In this document: piece by piece, positions 19,579 through 27,490 of the stretch
Position numbering within the stretch: the first letter of the stretch is position 1
Layout of the letters: each line of letters opens with the position of its first letter
Source of the DNA: Flavobacterium tiangeerense
GTDB lineage: Bacteria > Bacteroidota > Bacteroidia > Flavobacteriales > Flavobacteriaceae
Reading direction: 5' to 3'
Length of the DNA: 64,000 nt
Assembly: GCF_007830355.1 (NCBI RefSeq)
Contig: NZ_VLKO01000001.1
Coordinates: 1-64,000, forward strand
Notes under the pieces: generated by a model
Databases searched by the model: none
The model's input: the letters and a program-made list of their open reading frames with translations, nothing else
What the model was told of the DNA's origin: nothing
Position numbers and translations under genes: made by a program

Positions 19579-20874
19579 CTATTTTAAAATTCCTGCTTTA
19601 TACGTAGCAATAGCTCTATCTCTAGCCATAGCGTGCTCTACCATAGGTTTTCCGTATCCTAAATCAAATTCTTTAATCCATTTTCTAATGTAAGATCCTT
19701 TTTCATCAAACTTTTTTTGTTGAATATCTGGATTAAAAACTCTAAAATATGGCGCTGCATCACAACCAGTTCCTGCTGCCCATTGCCAGTTACCTACATT
19801 TGCAGACATGTCATAATCCAATAATTTTTGTGCAAAATAGGCTTCGCCCCATTGCCATTCAATTAATAAATGTTTGCATAAAAAACTAGCTACAACCATA
19901 CGGACTCTATTGTGCATGTAGCCGGTCTCATTAAGCTGACGCATCCCTGCATCAACCATAGGATAACCTGTTTTTCCTTCGCACCAACGCTTAAAATCAG
20001 CTTCGTCATTGCGCCATTCAATACCATCGTACGCTGACTTGAAATTACGATTCGCTATCTTGGGAAAATTGAAAAGAATTTGCATAAAGAATTCTCTCCA
20101 TATTAATTCGCTTAAAAAAACATCATTTTTATGAAAAGCCCAATTGACTAATTTACGCACACTAACGGTCCCGAAACGCAAATGAGGAGACAAATAAGAT
20201 GTTTTATCCATAGCTGGAAAATCTCTTGTATCTTGATAATTTGATATAAACTTGAGATTGTGAGGCTTAACTGTGATCACGCTTTTTTCAAAACCTATTT
20301 CTTCCAGTGTAGGCATTGCATAGGAATTCTTGTGAAAATTAGCATATAATGATTCCGTGTCATACTCCACAACGGGTGCCATCGTTTTGTATTTTTCTAA
20401 CCATTTGTTTTTAAAGGGTGTATATACAGTATATGTCAACCCATCAGCTTTTGTAATTTCTTTTTCTTCGAAAATTACTTGGTCTTTAAAAGCTTGTACT
20501 TTTACATTACTTTGTTCCAGCAACTCACAAATGGCAGCATCACGCTCTAGTGCATACGGCTCATAATCTTTGTTATAAAAAACATTTTGAATATCGTATT
20601 CTTCTAATAGCGATTTCCAAACGACATGAGTTTGTCCTTTTTTTACAAGAAGTGAACTCCCTATTTGCGCTAATGCATCCTGAACGGTACTTAATGATTG
20701 ATGTATAAAGTTGACCCTTGCATCATTTACTGGCAGTTTATCCAGTATGGCATCATCAAAAATAAACAACGGAATTACAACTTTGCTTGACTGTAAGGCC
20801 TGAAATAAACCTGCGTTATCGTCTAGTCTTAAATCCCGTCTAAACCAAAAGAGAGATACTTGTTGCTTGCTCAT
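19579..20874 (-). CDS. phrB: Deoxyribodipyrimidine photolyase (class I CPD type)
   Basis: The 431-aa protein has the antenna domain (VSLFWFRRDLRLDDNAGLF) and a canonical FAD/DNA domain: YLSPHLRFGTVSVR, ELIWREFFMQ, TGYPMVDAGMRQLNETGYMHNRVRM and NVGNWQWAAGTGCDAAPYFRVF. The electron-transfer tryptophans of the WQW motif and the APYFR segment are intact, unlike the protein at 14796. It uses blue light and reduced FAD to split cyclobutane pyrimidine dimers. It is last in the leftward crt operon, and its ATG overlaps the SRPBCC stop by one base. Confidence 0.93.
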   Translation of the reverse strand: MSKQQVSLFWFRRDLRLDDNAGLFQALQSSKVVIPLFIFDDAILDKLPVNDARVNFIHQSLSTVQDALAQIGSSLLVKKGQTHVVWKSLLEEYDIQNVFYNKDYEPYALERDAAICELLEQSNVKVQAFKDQVIFEEKEITKADGLTYTVYTPFKNKWLEKYKTMAPVVEYDTESLYANFHKNSYAMPTLEEIGFEKSVITVKPHNLKFISNYQDTRDFPAMDKTSYLSPHLRFGTVSVRKLVNWAFHKNDVFLSELIWREFFMQILFNFPKIANRNFKSAYDGIEWRNDEADFKRWCEGKTGYPMVDAGMRQLNETGYMHNRVRMVVASFLCKHLLIEWQWGEAYFAQKLLDYDMSANVGNWQWAAGTGCDAAPYFRVFNPDIQQKKFDEKGSYIRKWIKEFDLGYGKPMVEHAMARDRAIATYKAGILK

Positions 20875-21335
20875 TATTTTGAATTAAAAATTTCATCAAC
20901 CTTTGTTACACGGTATTCAAAAATTGATTTTAATTTATTTTTCACTACTAATGCGTTCATGATGCGACCTAAAATACCTAATGGCAAGCCATAATGCACC
21001 ACATCAGTCATTTTTGTTCCTGTTGGGGTTTCTTCAAAGAAATGTTTGTGGTGCCAAAAGCTGTAAGGTCCAAAACGCTGTTCGTCTATGAAATAGCTGT
21101 TTTCTTTAACTTGAGTAATAATCGTCATCCAAGATAAGGTGATTCCAAAAAGGGGTGTCACTCTATATTGTATAACTTGTCCGGGATACATTGATTTTTG
21201 ATCAAAATCAGTGATTTGAAAACCCATTCCTTCGGGTGTAATTTTTTGAAGGTTTTTTGGGTTCGAAAAAAAAGTCCAACATTCAGCAACAGATGCATTG
21301 ACATGCTGAACGGTTTCTTGTTTGTATATTTTCAT
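20874..21335 (-). CDS. SRPBCC-family ligand-binding protein
   Basis: This 153-aa protein resembles the START/SRPBCC fold, with VQHVNASVAECWTFFSNPKNLQKITP at the start, a LSWMTIITQV strand and a GLPLGILGRIMNALVV C-terminal helix. SRPBCC proteins bind hydrophobic ligands. This subfamily often accompanies photolyase and TIGR01777 genes. It overlaps phrB by one base (TAATG), so the pair is coupled. Ligand unknown; a carotenoid or flavin-related role is speculation. Confidence 0.82.
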   Translation of the reverse strand: MKIYKQETVQHVNASVAECWTFFSNPKNLQKITPEGMGFQITDFDQKSMYPGQVIQYRVTPLFGITLSWMTIITQVKENSYFIDEQRFGPYSFWHHKHFFEETPTGTKMTDVVHYGLPLGILGRIMNALVVKNKLKSIFEYRVTKVDEIFNSK

Positions 21336-21367
21336 AATGGCTTTGTAAAAGAAATTGGTGTTTTTGT

Positions 21368-21486
21368 GCGCGTGAGGGATAGTAGTGGAGCTCTTTTTTT
21401 GGGTTGACTTTTTTTGTCAAGCCAAAAAAAAGCGGGAACGGATAGCCCGACCCGGCTGTAACGCTAGTGGAAGCGAGGTCACGCCC
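21368..21486. repeat. Structured non-coding element, copy A
   Basis: The 163-bp spacer between crtZ and the SRPBCC gene is far more GC-rich than its surroundings. It contains nested pairings: GCGTGA (21370-21375) with TCACGC (21479-21484), GGG (21376-21378) with CCC (21446-21448), and an inner hairpin TTTTTTTGG...CCAAAAAAA. The conserved unpaired blocks are ATAGTAGTG (21379-21387) and AACGGATAG (21437-21445). The same two blocks recur in copy B at about 42.2 kb with different but still paired helices. Sitting inside the operon, it would be transcribed. Confidence 0.65.
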
Positions 21487-21498
21487 CAACGATTTTCA

Positions 21499-21939
21499 TT
21501 AAATTTTGTAGTATTTGAAGGGTACAAAAAGCATCCCAAAACACTCTCCATGTTCTTTACCTAAATGCTTGTGGTGTACTTTGTGTGCTTTACGCAAGCC
21601 TATTAAATACTTGTTGTTTGTGTGTTTGAACCACTTAAAACGCTGATGAATAAGGACATCATGTATTAAGAAATAACACAAACCATAAAACATAATTCCT
21701 AGACCTATGAAAAATCTATAATTCAAACCGCCTTCAACTCCGTAATAAAAAAGAGCAATGCTTGGCGCTGCAAAAATCACAAAAAAGATGTCGTTTCTCT
21801 CAAAGATGTTTGCGTATTTTGGCTGATGATGATCTGCATGAAAATACCACATGGAACCGTGCATTACATACTTATGGGTACACCAAGTAATTCCCTCCAT
21901 GGTTAAAAAAGTACCAAGAAAAATCAAAAAAAATATCAT
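21499..21939 (-). CDS. crtZ: Beta-carotene hydroxylase
   Basis: The 146-aa integral membrane protein keeps the histidine clusters of the non-heme di-iron fatty-acid-hydroxylase superfamily: HKYVMH, FHADHHQP, LIHDVLIHQRF and RKAHKVHHKH. Several hydrophobic helices lie between. CrtZ adds 3-hydroxyl groups to beta-ionone rings, turning beta-carotene into zeaxanthin, the usual yellow pigment of flavobacteria. The length is slightly short but complete for bacterial CrtZ. It follows crtB by 44 nt on the same strand. No lycopene cyclase is present in the window. Confidence 0.9.
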   Translation of the reverse strand: MIFFLIFLGTFLTMEGITWCTHKYVMHGSMWYFHADHHQPKYANIFERNDIFFVIFAAPSIALFYYGVEGGLNYRFFIGLGIMFYGLCYFLIHDVLIHQRFKWFKHTNNKYLIGLRKAHKVHHKHLGKEHGECFGMLFVPFKYYKI

Positions 21940-21983
21940 TTTATTATGTATTTAAGTGTAACAATTTTTATTAATGCTGAAAA

Positions 21984-22823
21984 TTATACTAGTTTTAATT
22001 TATAAGACAGAAAAGATTTGGCTAGTAAACCTGCTTTGGTGTAGTTAGAAACCCTAATACGAGCGCTACCGATTTCGTGATACGGCGTATTTTCAAGTTT
22101 TTTTAATAATTTTTTGTAGTAAACAAATGCGGTGTAAACACCAAACTTAGCTTCGATTGGCAATTTCACAATCCCTTCGTAAGCCACTTTAAAATCTTCT
22201 TCGATTTCAGTAATGATGGCTGTTTTTGACTTTTCGTCAAATGAATTTAGGTCTACTCCTGGAAAATAATTTCGGTTCAATACCAAATTATCATCTTTTA
22301 AGTCTCGTAAGAAATTCACTTTTTGGAAAGCCGATCCTAATCTCATGGCTTCATCCTTAAGTTGATCATAACGCTCGTTATCTCCGGCTACAAACACTTT
22401 GAGGCACATCAGTCCTACTACATCTGCTGATCCGTATATATAAGCATCATATTCTTCTTTACTATCATAATCAGATTTGATTAAGTCTAATTTCATGCTA
22501 CGTAAAAAGGCCTGAATTAAATCGTCAGTAATATTATATTGCTTTACGGTTTGTTGAAATGAATTCAAGATGGGATTCAGACTTATACCACGATCAAAGG
22601 CTTTATAGTATTCGTCTTCAAACTCTGTGATCAAACTTTCCTTGTCAAAACCATGAAAGGTATCTACAATTTCATCTGCAAAACGCACAAAACCATAAAT
22701 GCTATAAATGGCGTCCCTAATGCTTGGTGACAGCATGTACACCGCTAGTGAGAACGAGGTGCTATAATTTTTGGTAACTAACTTGCTACATTTGAAAGAT
22801 ACGTCGTCAAATAATTGCTTCAT
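21984..22823 (-). CDS. crtB: Phytoene synthase
   Basis: The 279-aa protein matches squalene/phytoene synthases: YSTSFSLAVYMLSPSIRDAIYSIYGFVR, first aspartate motif DEIVD, YIYGSADVVGLM and second acidic motif NFLRDLKDD. It condenses two geranylgeranyl diphosphates to phytoene, the first committed carotenoid step. The ATG lies one nucleotide after the crtI stop, so crtI and crtB are almost certainly co-translated. Confidence 0.93.
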   Translation of the reverse strand: MKQLFDDVSFKCSKLVTKNYSTSFSLAVYMLSPSIRDAIYSIYGFVRFADEIVDTFHGFDKESLITEFEDEYYKAFDRGISLNPILNSFQQTVKQYNITDDLIQAFLRSMKLDLIKSDYDSKEEYDAYIYGSADVVGLMCLKVFVAGDNERYDQLKDEAMRLGSAFQKVNFLRDLKDDNLVLNRNYFPGVDLNSFDEKSKTAIITEIEEDFKVAYEGIVKLPIEAKFGVYTAFVYYKKLLKKLENTPYHEIGSARIRVSNYTKAGLLAKSFLSYKLKLV

Positions 22824-22824
22824 A

Positions 22825-24300
22825 CTATTGTTCTGAAAATTGCTTATTAATTAATTCCGACACTAATTTTCCAGAAATTAATGCGGGCGGAACACCTGGT
22901 CCAGGAACGGTCAACTGGCCTGTAAAATATAAATTTTTAACCTTTTTACTTTTCAACTTCGGTCTCAAAAACGCTGTTTGCAAGAGCGTATTTGCCATGC
23001 CGTACGCATTTCCTTTGTATGAATTATACTCTGAAACAAAATCATTTTTACAAAAAGACTCTTTAAAAATAATACTTTCTCTAACATTTTGCTGTGTTAG
23101 GGTTTCAAAACGCTTGATGATTATTTCAAAATATTCTTCTCTTAACGCCTCAGTATCATTTATCCCTGGTGCTAAAGGTACAAGAAAAAATCCAGACTCC
23201 ATACCTTCAGGTGCAGCAGTTGCATCTGTTACCGATGGGAAATTTGCATAAAACAAAGGCTCTTTCGGCCATTGAGGTTCATCATAAATATCCTTAGCAT
23301 GCTGATAAAAATCAACATCAAAAAACAAAGCATGGTGTACTATGTTTTCTAATTTTTTATTAAATCCTACATAAAACAATAATGATGATGGAGCAAAAAC
23401 TTTACTGTCCCAATATTTCTCTGAATACGCTCGGTATTTTTGATCTAATAATGTTTCTGTGTGGTGGTAATCAGCACCACTCAAAATTAAATCAGATGCT
23501 ATGCGCTCTCCGTTTATTTGAAGGGCAACTGCAGTTCCATTTTCAACAATTATTTTGTCAACTCCCGCATTGGTTACAAATTGTACTCCTTGTTCTTTTG
23601 CAAGATTTACCATGGCTCTCACCACATCAAACATTCCTGTTTTTGGATGCCAAGTTCCCAATCCGAAATCAGCAAAGTTCATGAAACTGTAAAAAGAAGG
23701 CGTATCCGATGGTTTTGCACCAAGGAATAAAACAGGAAACTCTAAAATCTGAATTAATCGTTCATTTTTAAATTGCTTGCGTACATCTCTACTGATGTTA
23801 CTAAAAAATTCTCCTACTTTTAATGCCGTTTCGGTGGTAATTAATTCTAAAGCCGAAACTCCTGGACGATAGACTAAATCTTTTATAGCGATATCATAGT
23901 TGCTTTTGGCACGAGCCATAAATTTTTGCAGCTTTGCACCACTACCATTTTCGATGGACTCAAAAGTAGCAACAATTTCATCTAAATTATCAGCAATAGT
24001 AATAAAATCATTGATTCCGTAGTACACTCTGTAGGCTGGTGCTAGTTTAATCAACTCATAATAATCAGTAGTTTTTTTACCAAAATCAGCAAAAAATCGC
24101 TCAAAAACATCTGGCATCCAGTACCAACTAGGCCCCATATCAAACGTAAAACCGTCTATTTTGAGTTGTCTTGCTCTACCACCTAAAGAATCGTTTTTTT
24201 CATAAACGGTTACATCATGGCCACTTTGAGCTAAATAGGAAGCAGCAGCCAAAGCAGAGAAGCCTGATCCTATTATAGTAATTTTTTTTATACCTTTCAT
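22825..24300 (-). CDS. crtI: Phytoene desaturase
   Basis: The 491-aa FAD enzyme begins with the dinucleotide-binding motif IIGSGFSALAAASYLAQSGH and VYEKNDSLGGRAR, continues with DMGPSWYWMPDVFERFF, and ends with the CrtI signature NLYFTGQLTVPGPGVPPALISG. It carries out the successive desaturations from phytoene toward lycopene. The preceding 36-nt gap holds a TATATTTG box and a GTTTAAAC palindrome, so crtI may have its own regulated promoter besides read-through from the MerR gene. Confidence 0.94.
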   Translation of the reverse strand: MKGIKKITIIGSGFSALAAASYLAQSGHDVTVYEKNDSLGGRARQLKIDGFTFDMGPSWYWMPDVFERFFADFGKKTTDYYELIKLAPAYRVYYGINDFITIADNLDEIVATFESIENGSGAKLQKFMARAKSNYDIAIKDLVYRPGVSALELITTETALKVGEFFSNISRDVRKQFKNERLIQILEFPVLFLGAKPSDTPSFYSFMNFADFGLGTWHPKTGMFDVVRAMVNLAKEQGVQFVTNAGVDKIIVENGTAVALQINGERIASDLILSGADYHHTETLLDQKYRAYSEKYWDSKVFAPSSLLFYVGFNKKLENIVHHALFFDVDFYQHAKDIYDEPQWPKEPLFYANFPSVTDATAAPEGMESGFFLVPLAPGINDTEALREEYFEIIIKRFETLTQQNVRESIIFKESFCKNDFVSEYNSYKGNAYGMANTLLQTAFLRPKLKSKKVKNLYFTGQLTVPGPGVPPALISGKLVSELINKQFSEQ

Positions 24301-24308
24301 TTGTCTAG

Positions 24309-24332
24309 CAAATATACAAATTGTTTAAACAA
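24309..24332 (-). promoter_or_regulatory. Probable crtI promoter with palindromic operator
   Basis: On the minus strand TATATTTG (24309-24316) matches the flavobacterial -7 box. Immediately upstream lies the 12-bp perfect palindrome TTGTTTAAACAA (24321-24332), where the -33/-7 spacer would be. No clear -33 TTG is present, as expected for activator- or repressor-controlled promoters. The adjacent CarH-like regulator is the obvious candidate binder. Confidence 0.5.
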
Positions 24333-24336
24333 AATA

Positions 24337-25233
24337 TTAAATCCAATCGACTAATTCTGAAATAGAATTAAAAATTGTTATTTTCTCTGGAAGTTCGTCC
24401 TTTTTTATAAACTCAACCATGCGACCAATATACCATAATTCTGTGTTGTCATCTAATAATTCTTCTGACATCTTCTGAATATAATTATCCAGAATATCTC
24501 GTTCTGGCTGAACCGTCATGTAAGACACATATACAATAGAGTTAAAGTGTTTTTTTAAGTCTTTTAGGTTTTCAATAGGCATACTTTCACCCAGATAAAT
24601 CGTTTTGTATCCGTGTAATAACACTTCATAGTTTAAGTACATCAAACCTAGTTCATGAATCTCGTTCATAGGTAAAGACAAAACAAAAACTTTATCATTC
24701 TTGGTTTGCTTCAAAACTTGAAGTTTCTCTGTATTAATTAGTAATTTTTGTTTGATTAAATAACTAATAAAATGCTCGTGAGCAGGTGTAATGGTATCGG
24801 ATTGCCACAAAAGTCCTAATTCATTCATCAATGGAATAAAAACTTGATGAAAAATCTCTTTAAATGATTTCTCAGCTATTAACCAATTGTATGTGTTAAA
24901 AAACAACTCTTGATCAAAGTTCATCATAGCCATCTTAAACTCACTGATGGCGTGACTTTTTGCAGTTTTACTCGAAATTATTTCACGTACAAGCGAAGGA
25001 ATTTTTTCCTGAGGATAGGTTGCAATTTTTGATATCTTGTATCCATAATCATGGAGCAAGGTTATGTTTAAAAGTTTTTGTAAACTAGCCAAATCATACA
25101 AACGAATGTTAGTATCTGTACGCATGGGCTGAAGAATATCGTAACGTTTCTCCCAAATTCGTATCGTGTGAGCTTTGATCCCCGAAAGGTTTTCAAGATC
25201 CTTGATACTGAATACATTTTTTACATTGTTCAT
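24337..25233 (-). CDS. CarH/LitR-like MerR regulator with B12-binding light-sensor domain
   Basis: The 298-aa protein has an N-terminal MerR helix-turn-helix (residues ~8-75; IKAHTIRIWEKRYDIL, NIRLYD), then a four-helix B12-2 domain and a Rossmann-like B12-binding domain. Two cobalamin signatures are visible: W143-x9-E153-H154 (LLWQSDTITPAHEHF), which caps the adenosyl group in CarH, and E191-I-H193-E-L-G196, the ExHxxG cobalt-ligand motif. This predicts adenosylcobalamin binding and light-dependent control of the downstream crt and phr genes. The residue after W143 is Gln, where Thermus CarH has the His that ligates cobalt after photolysis. It is the first gene of the leftward operon. Confidence 0.87.
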   Translation of the reverse strand: MNNVKNVFSIKDLENLSGIKAHTIRIWEKRYDILQPMRTDTNIRLYDLASLQKLLNITLLHDYGYKISKIATYPQEKIPSLVREIISSKTAKSHAISEFKMAMMNFDQELFFNTYNWLIAEKSFKEIFHQVFIPLMNELGLLWQSDTITPAHEHFISYLIKQKLLINTEKLQVLKQTKNDKVFVLSLPMNEIHELGLMYLNYEVLLHGYKTIYLGESMPIENLKDLKKHFNSIVYVSYMTVQPERDILDNYIQKMSEELLDDNTELWYIGRMVEFIKKDELPEKITIFNSISELVDWI

Positions 25234-25238
25234 CGTTT

Positions 25239-25262
25239 TTCAATATTTATTGAACAAATGTA
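25239..25262 (-). promoter_or_regulatory. Promoter box and palindrome upstream of the MerR gene
   Basis: TACATTTG on the minus strand (25255-25262) matches the -7 consensus. It is followed by the perfect inverted repeat TTCAATA-TT-TATTGAA (25239-25254), which ends 5 nt before the start codon and could serve autoregulation. Confidence 0.5.
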
Positions 25263-25320
25263 AAATAAATTTTATTATAAATGGTACTAAATATACCAAA
25301 ACAAGTAAAAACAGTTGTAT

Positions 25321-26265
25321 TTACTTCAAACTCACCCGTTTTATTGTATTCAAAAGGTCTAAATGCAGAATTGTCTTAGAATTATCTTCGTTTCTAGTGT
25401 ACATAGGTTCAAACTTAGCACCATAAATTAATTCGTTAAATGTATATGATGTTCTTGTGGCAACTGTATTGCTAAACATATCGTCAAAGGCGGTTAAGAA
25501 TACAATAATTTCTCCGTTGGTAGATTTGAAATCCTCTTCGGTAAATCCATATAGTGGACTGCTCTCTGTAATAGGATGAACGAGTGTCCAGCTTAAAGTG
25601 AGTACATTTATTCTTTCTAATTCTAGGTCTAATGCAAAAAATTTATTGATATAAACCCCATTTTCTTTTATGCTCATTCTAATGGTGACCTTAGCAAAAG
25701 CATCAGTAAGATTGGTGTTTTTAAAAGGGGTTACTCGCATCATCAAACCCGTACCTTCTTTATACGGTGCAATGATAGCATTATGAGAAAACTTAAGAAA
25801 AGCGGTGGGCTTACTAAATCTTCCAAAAAATAAACCTGTAGCAATTGCAAAGCTCAGTAAACCAATCAATGCCTCGGCTGCAGCTAATAAACTACTTAAA
25901 AAACCATCTGGACTGATGTGACCATAACCCACAGTAGTAAAGGTTTGCGCACTAAAAAAATAGGCTTGACCAAATTTTCCCCAATCAGAACCCCCAGCAT
26001 CTATCCCATTTAAGTGTTCAATTCCTGTAGCGTAATACAAAAGCGCAAAAATAAGATTCATTGCAATATAGAACAATAAAAGTATAGAAAGAAACCGCCA
26101 ACGTGGCATATCAATCATGGTGTGGTACCAACTGATTCTATTTAAGATAAACATTCCTCTTTTTTCAACATTGGCACTTCCATCCTTGTTGATAAAACGG
26201 CCACCGTAATTATTGGCATTCGTACCAAAACCCGTATTTTGTTGTGATTCCCCTTTTGGATTCAT
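25321..26265 (-). CDS. Inward-rectifier-type potassium channel (KirBac family)
   Basis: The 314-aa protein has two transmembrane helices (about residues 58-80 and 128-150) around a pore loop with the K+ filter TTVGYGH (residues 110-116). A C-terminal immunoglobulin-like Kir domain follows (MRVTPFKNTNLTDAFAKV, ELERINVLTLSWTLVHPI, FDDMFSNTVATRTSY). This is the architecture of prokaryotic Kir channels. It is upstream of the MerR gene on the same strand with an 87-nt gap holding a separate promoter, so it may be transcribed independently. Confidence 0.9.
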   Translation of the reverse strand: MNPKGESQQNTGFGTNANNYGGRFINKDGSANVEKRGMFILNRISWYHTMIDMPRWRFLSILLLFYIAMNLIFALLYYATGIEHLNGIDAGGSDWGKFGQAYFFSAQTFTTVGYGHISPDGFLSSLLAAAEALIGLLSFAIATGLFFGRFSKPTAFLKFSHNAIIAPYKEGTGLMMRVTPFKNTNLTDAFAKVTIRMSIKENGVYINKFFALDLELERINVLTLSWTLVHPITESSPLYGFTEEDFKSTNGEIIVFLTAFDDMFSNTVATRTSYTFNELIYGAKFEPMYTRNEDNSKTILHLDLLNTIKRVSLK

Positions 26266-26463
26266 AGCTTTTAGTTATAAAATGACAAAAACACCATTAG
26301 AATGGCCTCCTTAAATGCTTGATTGAAACAACAAAAATATAAATATAAAAACAAGTACGTTAACACATACTATAAAACGTTGTCAATCTCATGATAAACT
26401 ACCATTTTTAAAAGTAATTCGTTCCCACTTTTTTTATAAATTAGTACCAACTAAAAAGAAACT

Positions 26464-27357
26464 ATGAAAAAAATAACCAAAGAAGATATCAGTCAAGAAG
26501 TATTTGACTTGTATGACGATTATGCACACAACAAAATTGACCGTCGCGGATTTGTAGAAAAACTATCTTTATTTGCTGTTGGTACCTTAACGCTTCCTTC
26601 ATTATTGAGCTTCATGTCACCTAATTATGTAGATTCTATTTTGATACAACCCGAAGACCCCAGAATAAAATCGGGATTTATTACTTACAATTCGGACAAA
26701 GGCGGTGGGCCAATAAAAGGACTTTTATCCCAACCCACAGGAACCAAAAAGAAACTACCTGGAATTATTGTAGTTCACGAAAACCGAGGTCTTAATCCGT
26801 ACATTGAAGATGTAGGCCGTAGAGGAGCAGTTGAAGGATTTATTACGCTAGCGCCAGATGCTTTATCCCCATTAGGTGGTTACCCTGGTACTGATGATGC
26901 GGGAAGAGAGCTTCAAAAGAAACGTACGCGCGAAGAAATGCTTGAAGACTTTATTGCTGCTTACCATTTTTTAAAATCGCACAAAGATTGCAACGGACAT
27001 GTAGGAGTTGTTGGTTTTTGTTTTGGAGGTTGGATTGCGAATATGATGGCCGTAAAAATACCAGAACTTGGCGCGGCAGTGCCCTATTATGGAGGGCAAC
27101 CCACAGCTGCTGAAGCCGAAATGATTAAAACTCCTATCCTAGCCCAATACGCTGGCTTAGATACCCGTGTGAACGAAGGTTGGCCTGCTTATGAAACCAT
27201 CTTAAAAAAGAACAACGTACAACATGTAGCCTATTTTTACGATGGTGTTAACCATGGTTTTCACAACAATACCACACCAAGATACGATGAAAAAGCCGCT
27301 ACTTTATCTTGGACCAGAACCATTGATTTTTTCAAGAAAGAATTAAAGAAGAAATAA
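26464..27357 (+). CDS. Dienelactone hydrolase-family protein with Tat-like signal
   Basis: The 297-aa alpha/beta hydrolase has the DLH catalytic triad: Cys186 in GFCFGGW, Asp233 in AGLDTRV and His264 in GVNHGFHN, with the family motif VVHENRGLNPYIEDV. Residues 26-50 carry a twin-arginine motif (DRRGFVEKLSLFAVG) and a hydrophobic stretch, suggesting folded export by Tat or membrane anchoring. It is divergent from the K+ channel gene, with about 200 nt between them, and is followed by a strong terminator. The natural substrate is unknown. Confidence 0.87.
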   Translation: MKKITKEDISQEVFDLYDDYAHNKIDRRGFVEKLSLFAVGTLTLPSLLSFMSPNYVDSILIQPEDPRIKSGFITYNSDKGGGPIKGLLSQPTGTKKKLPGIIVVHENRGLNPYIEDVGRRGAVEGFITLAPDALSPLGGYPGTDDAGRELQKKRTREEMLEDFIAAYHFLKSHKDCNGHVGVVGFCFGGWIANMMAVKIPELGAAVPYYGGQPTAAEAEMIKTPILAQYAGLDTRVNEGWPAYETILKKNNVQHVAYFYDGVNHGFHNNTTPRYDEKAATLSWTRTIDFFKKELKKK

Positions 27358-27370
27358 TGACATACAAGAT

Positions 27371-27402
27371 AAAATTCCCAAATTATCTTTGGGAATTTTT
27401 GT
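27371..27402 (+). terminator. Terminator after the dienelactone hydrolase gene
   Basis: AAAATTCCCAAA (27371-27382) pairs perfectly with TTTGGGAATTTT (27388-27399) and runs into TTTTTG. Confidence 0.85.
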
Positions 27403-27490
27403 TTTGGTCTATAAAGATAAGTGCTTAAAATATTATACTGAACGTATCAATAACTTGAATTCCAAATAAATAAAAAGAATTAAATCAAAA

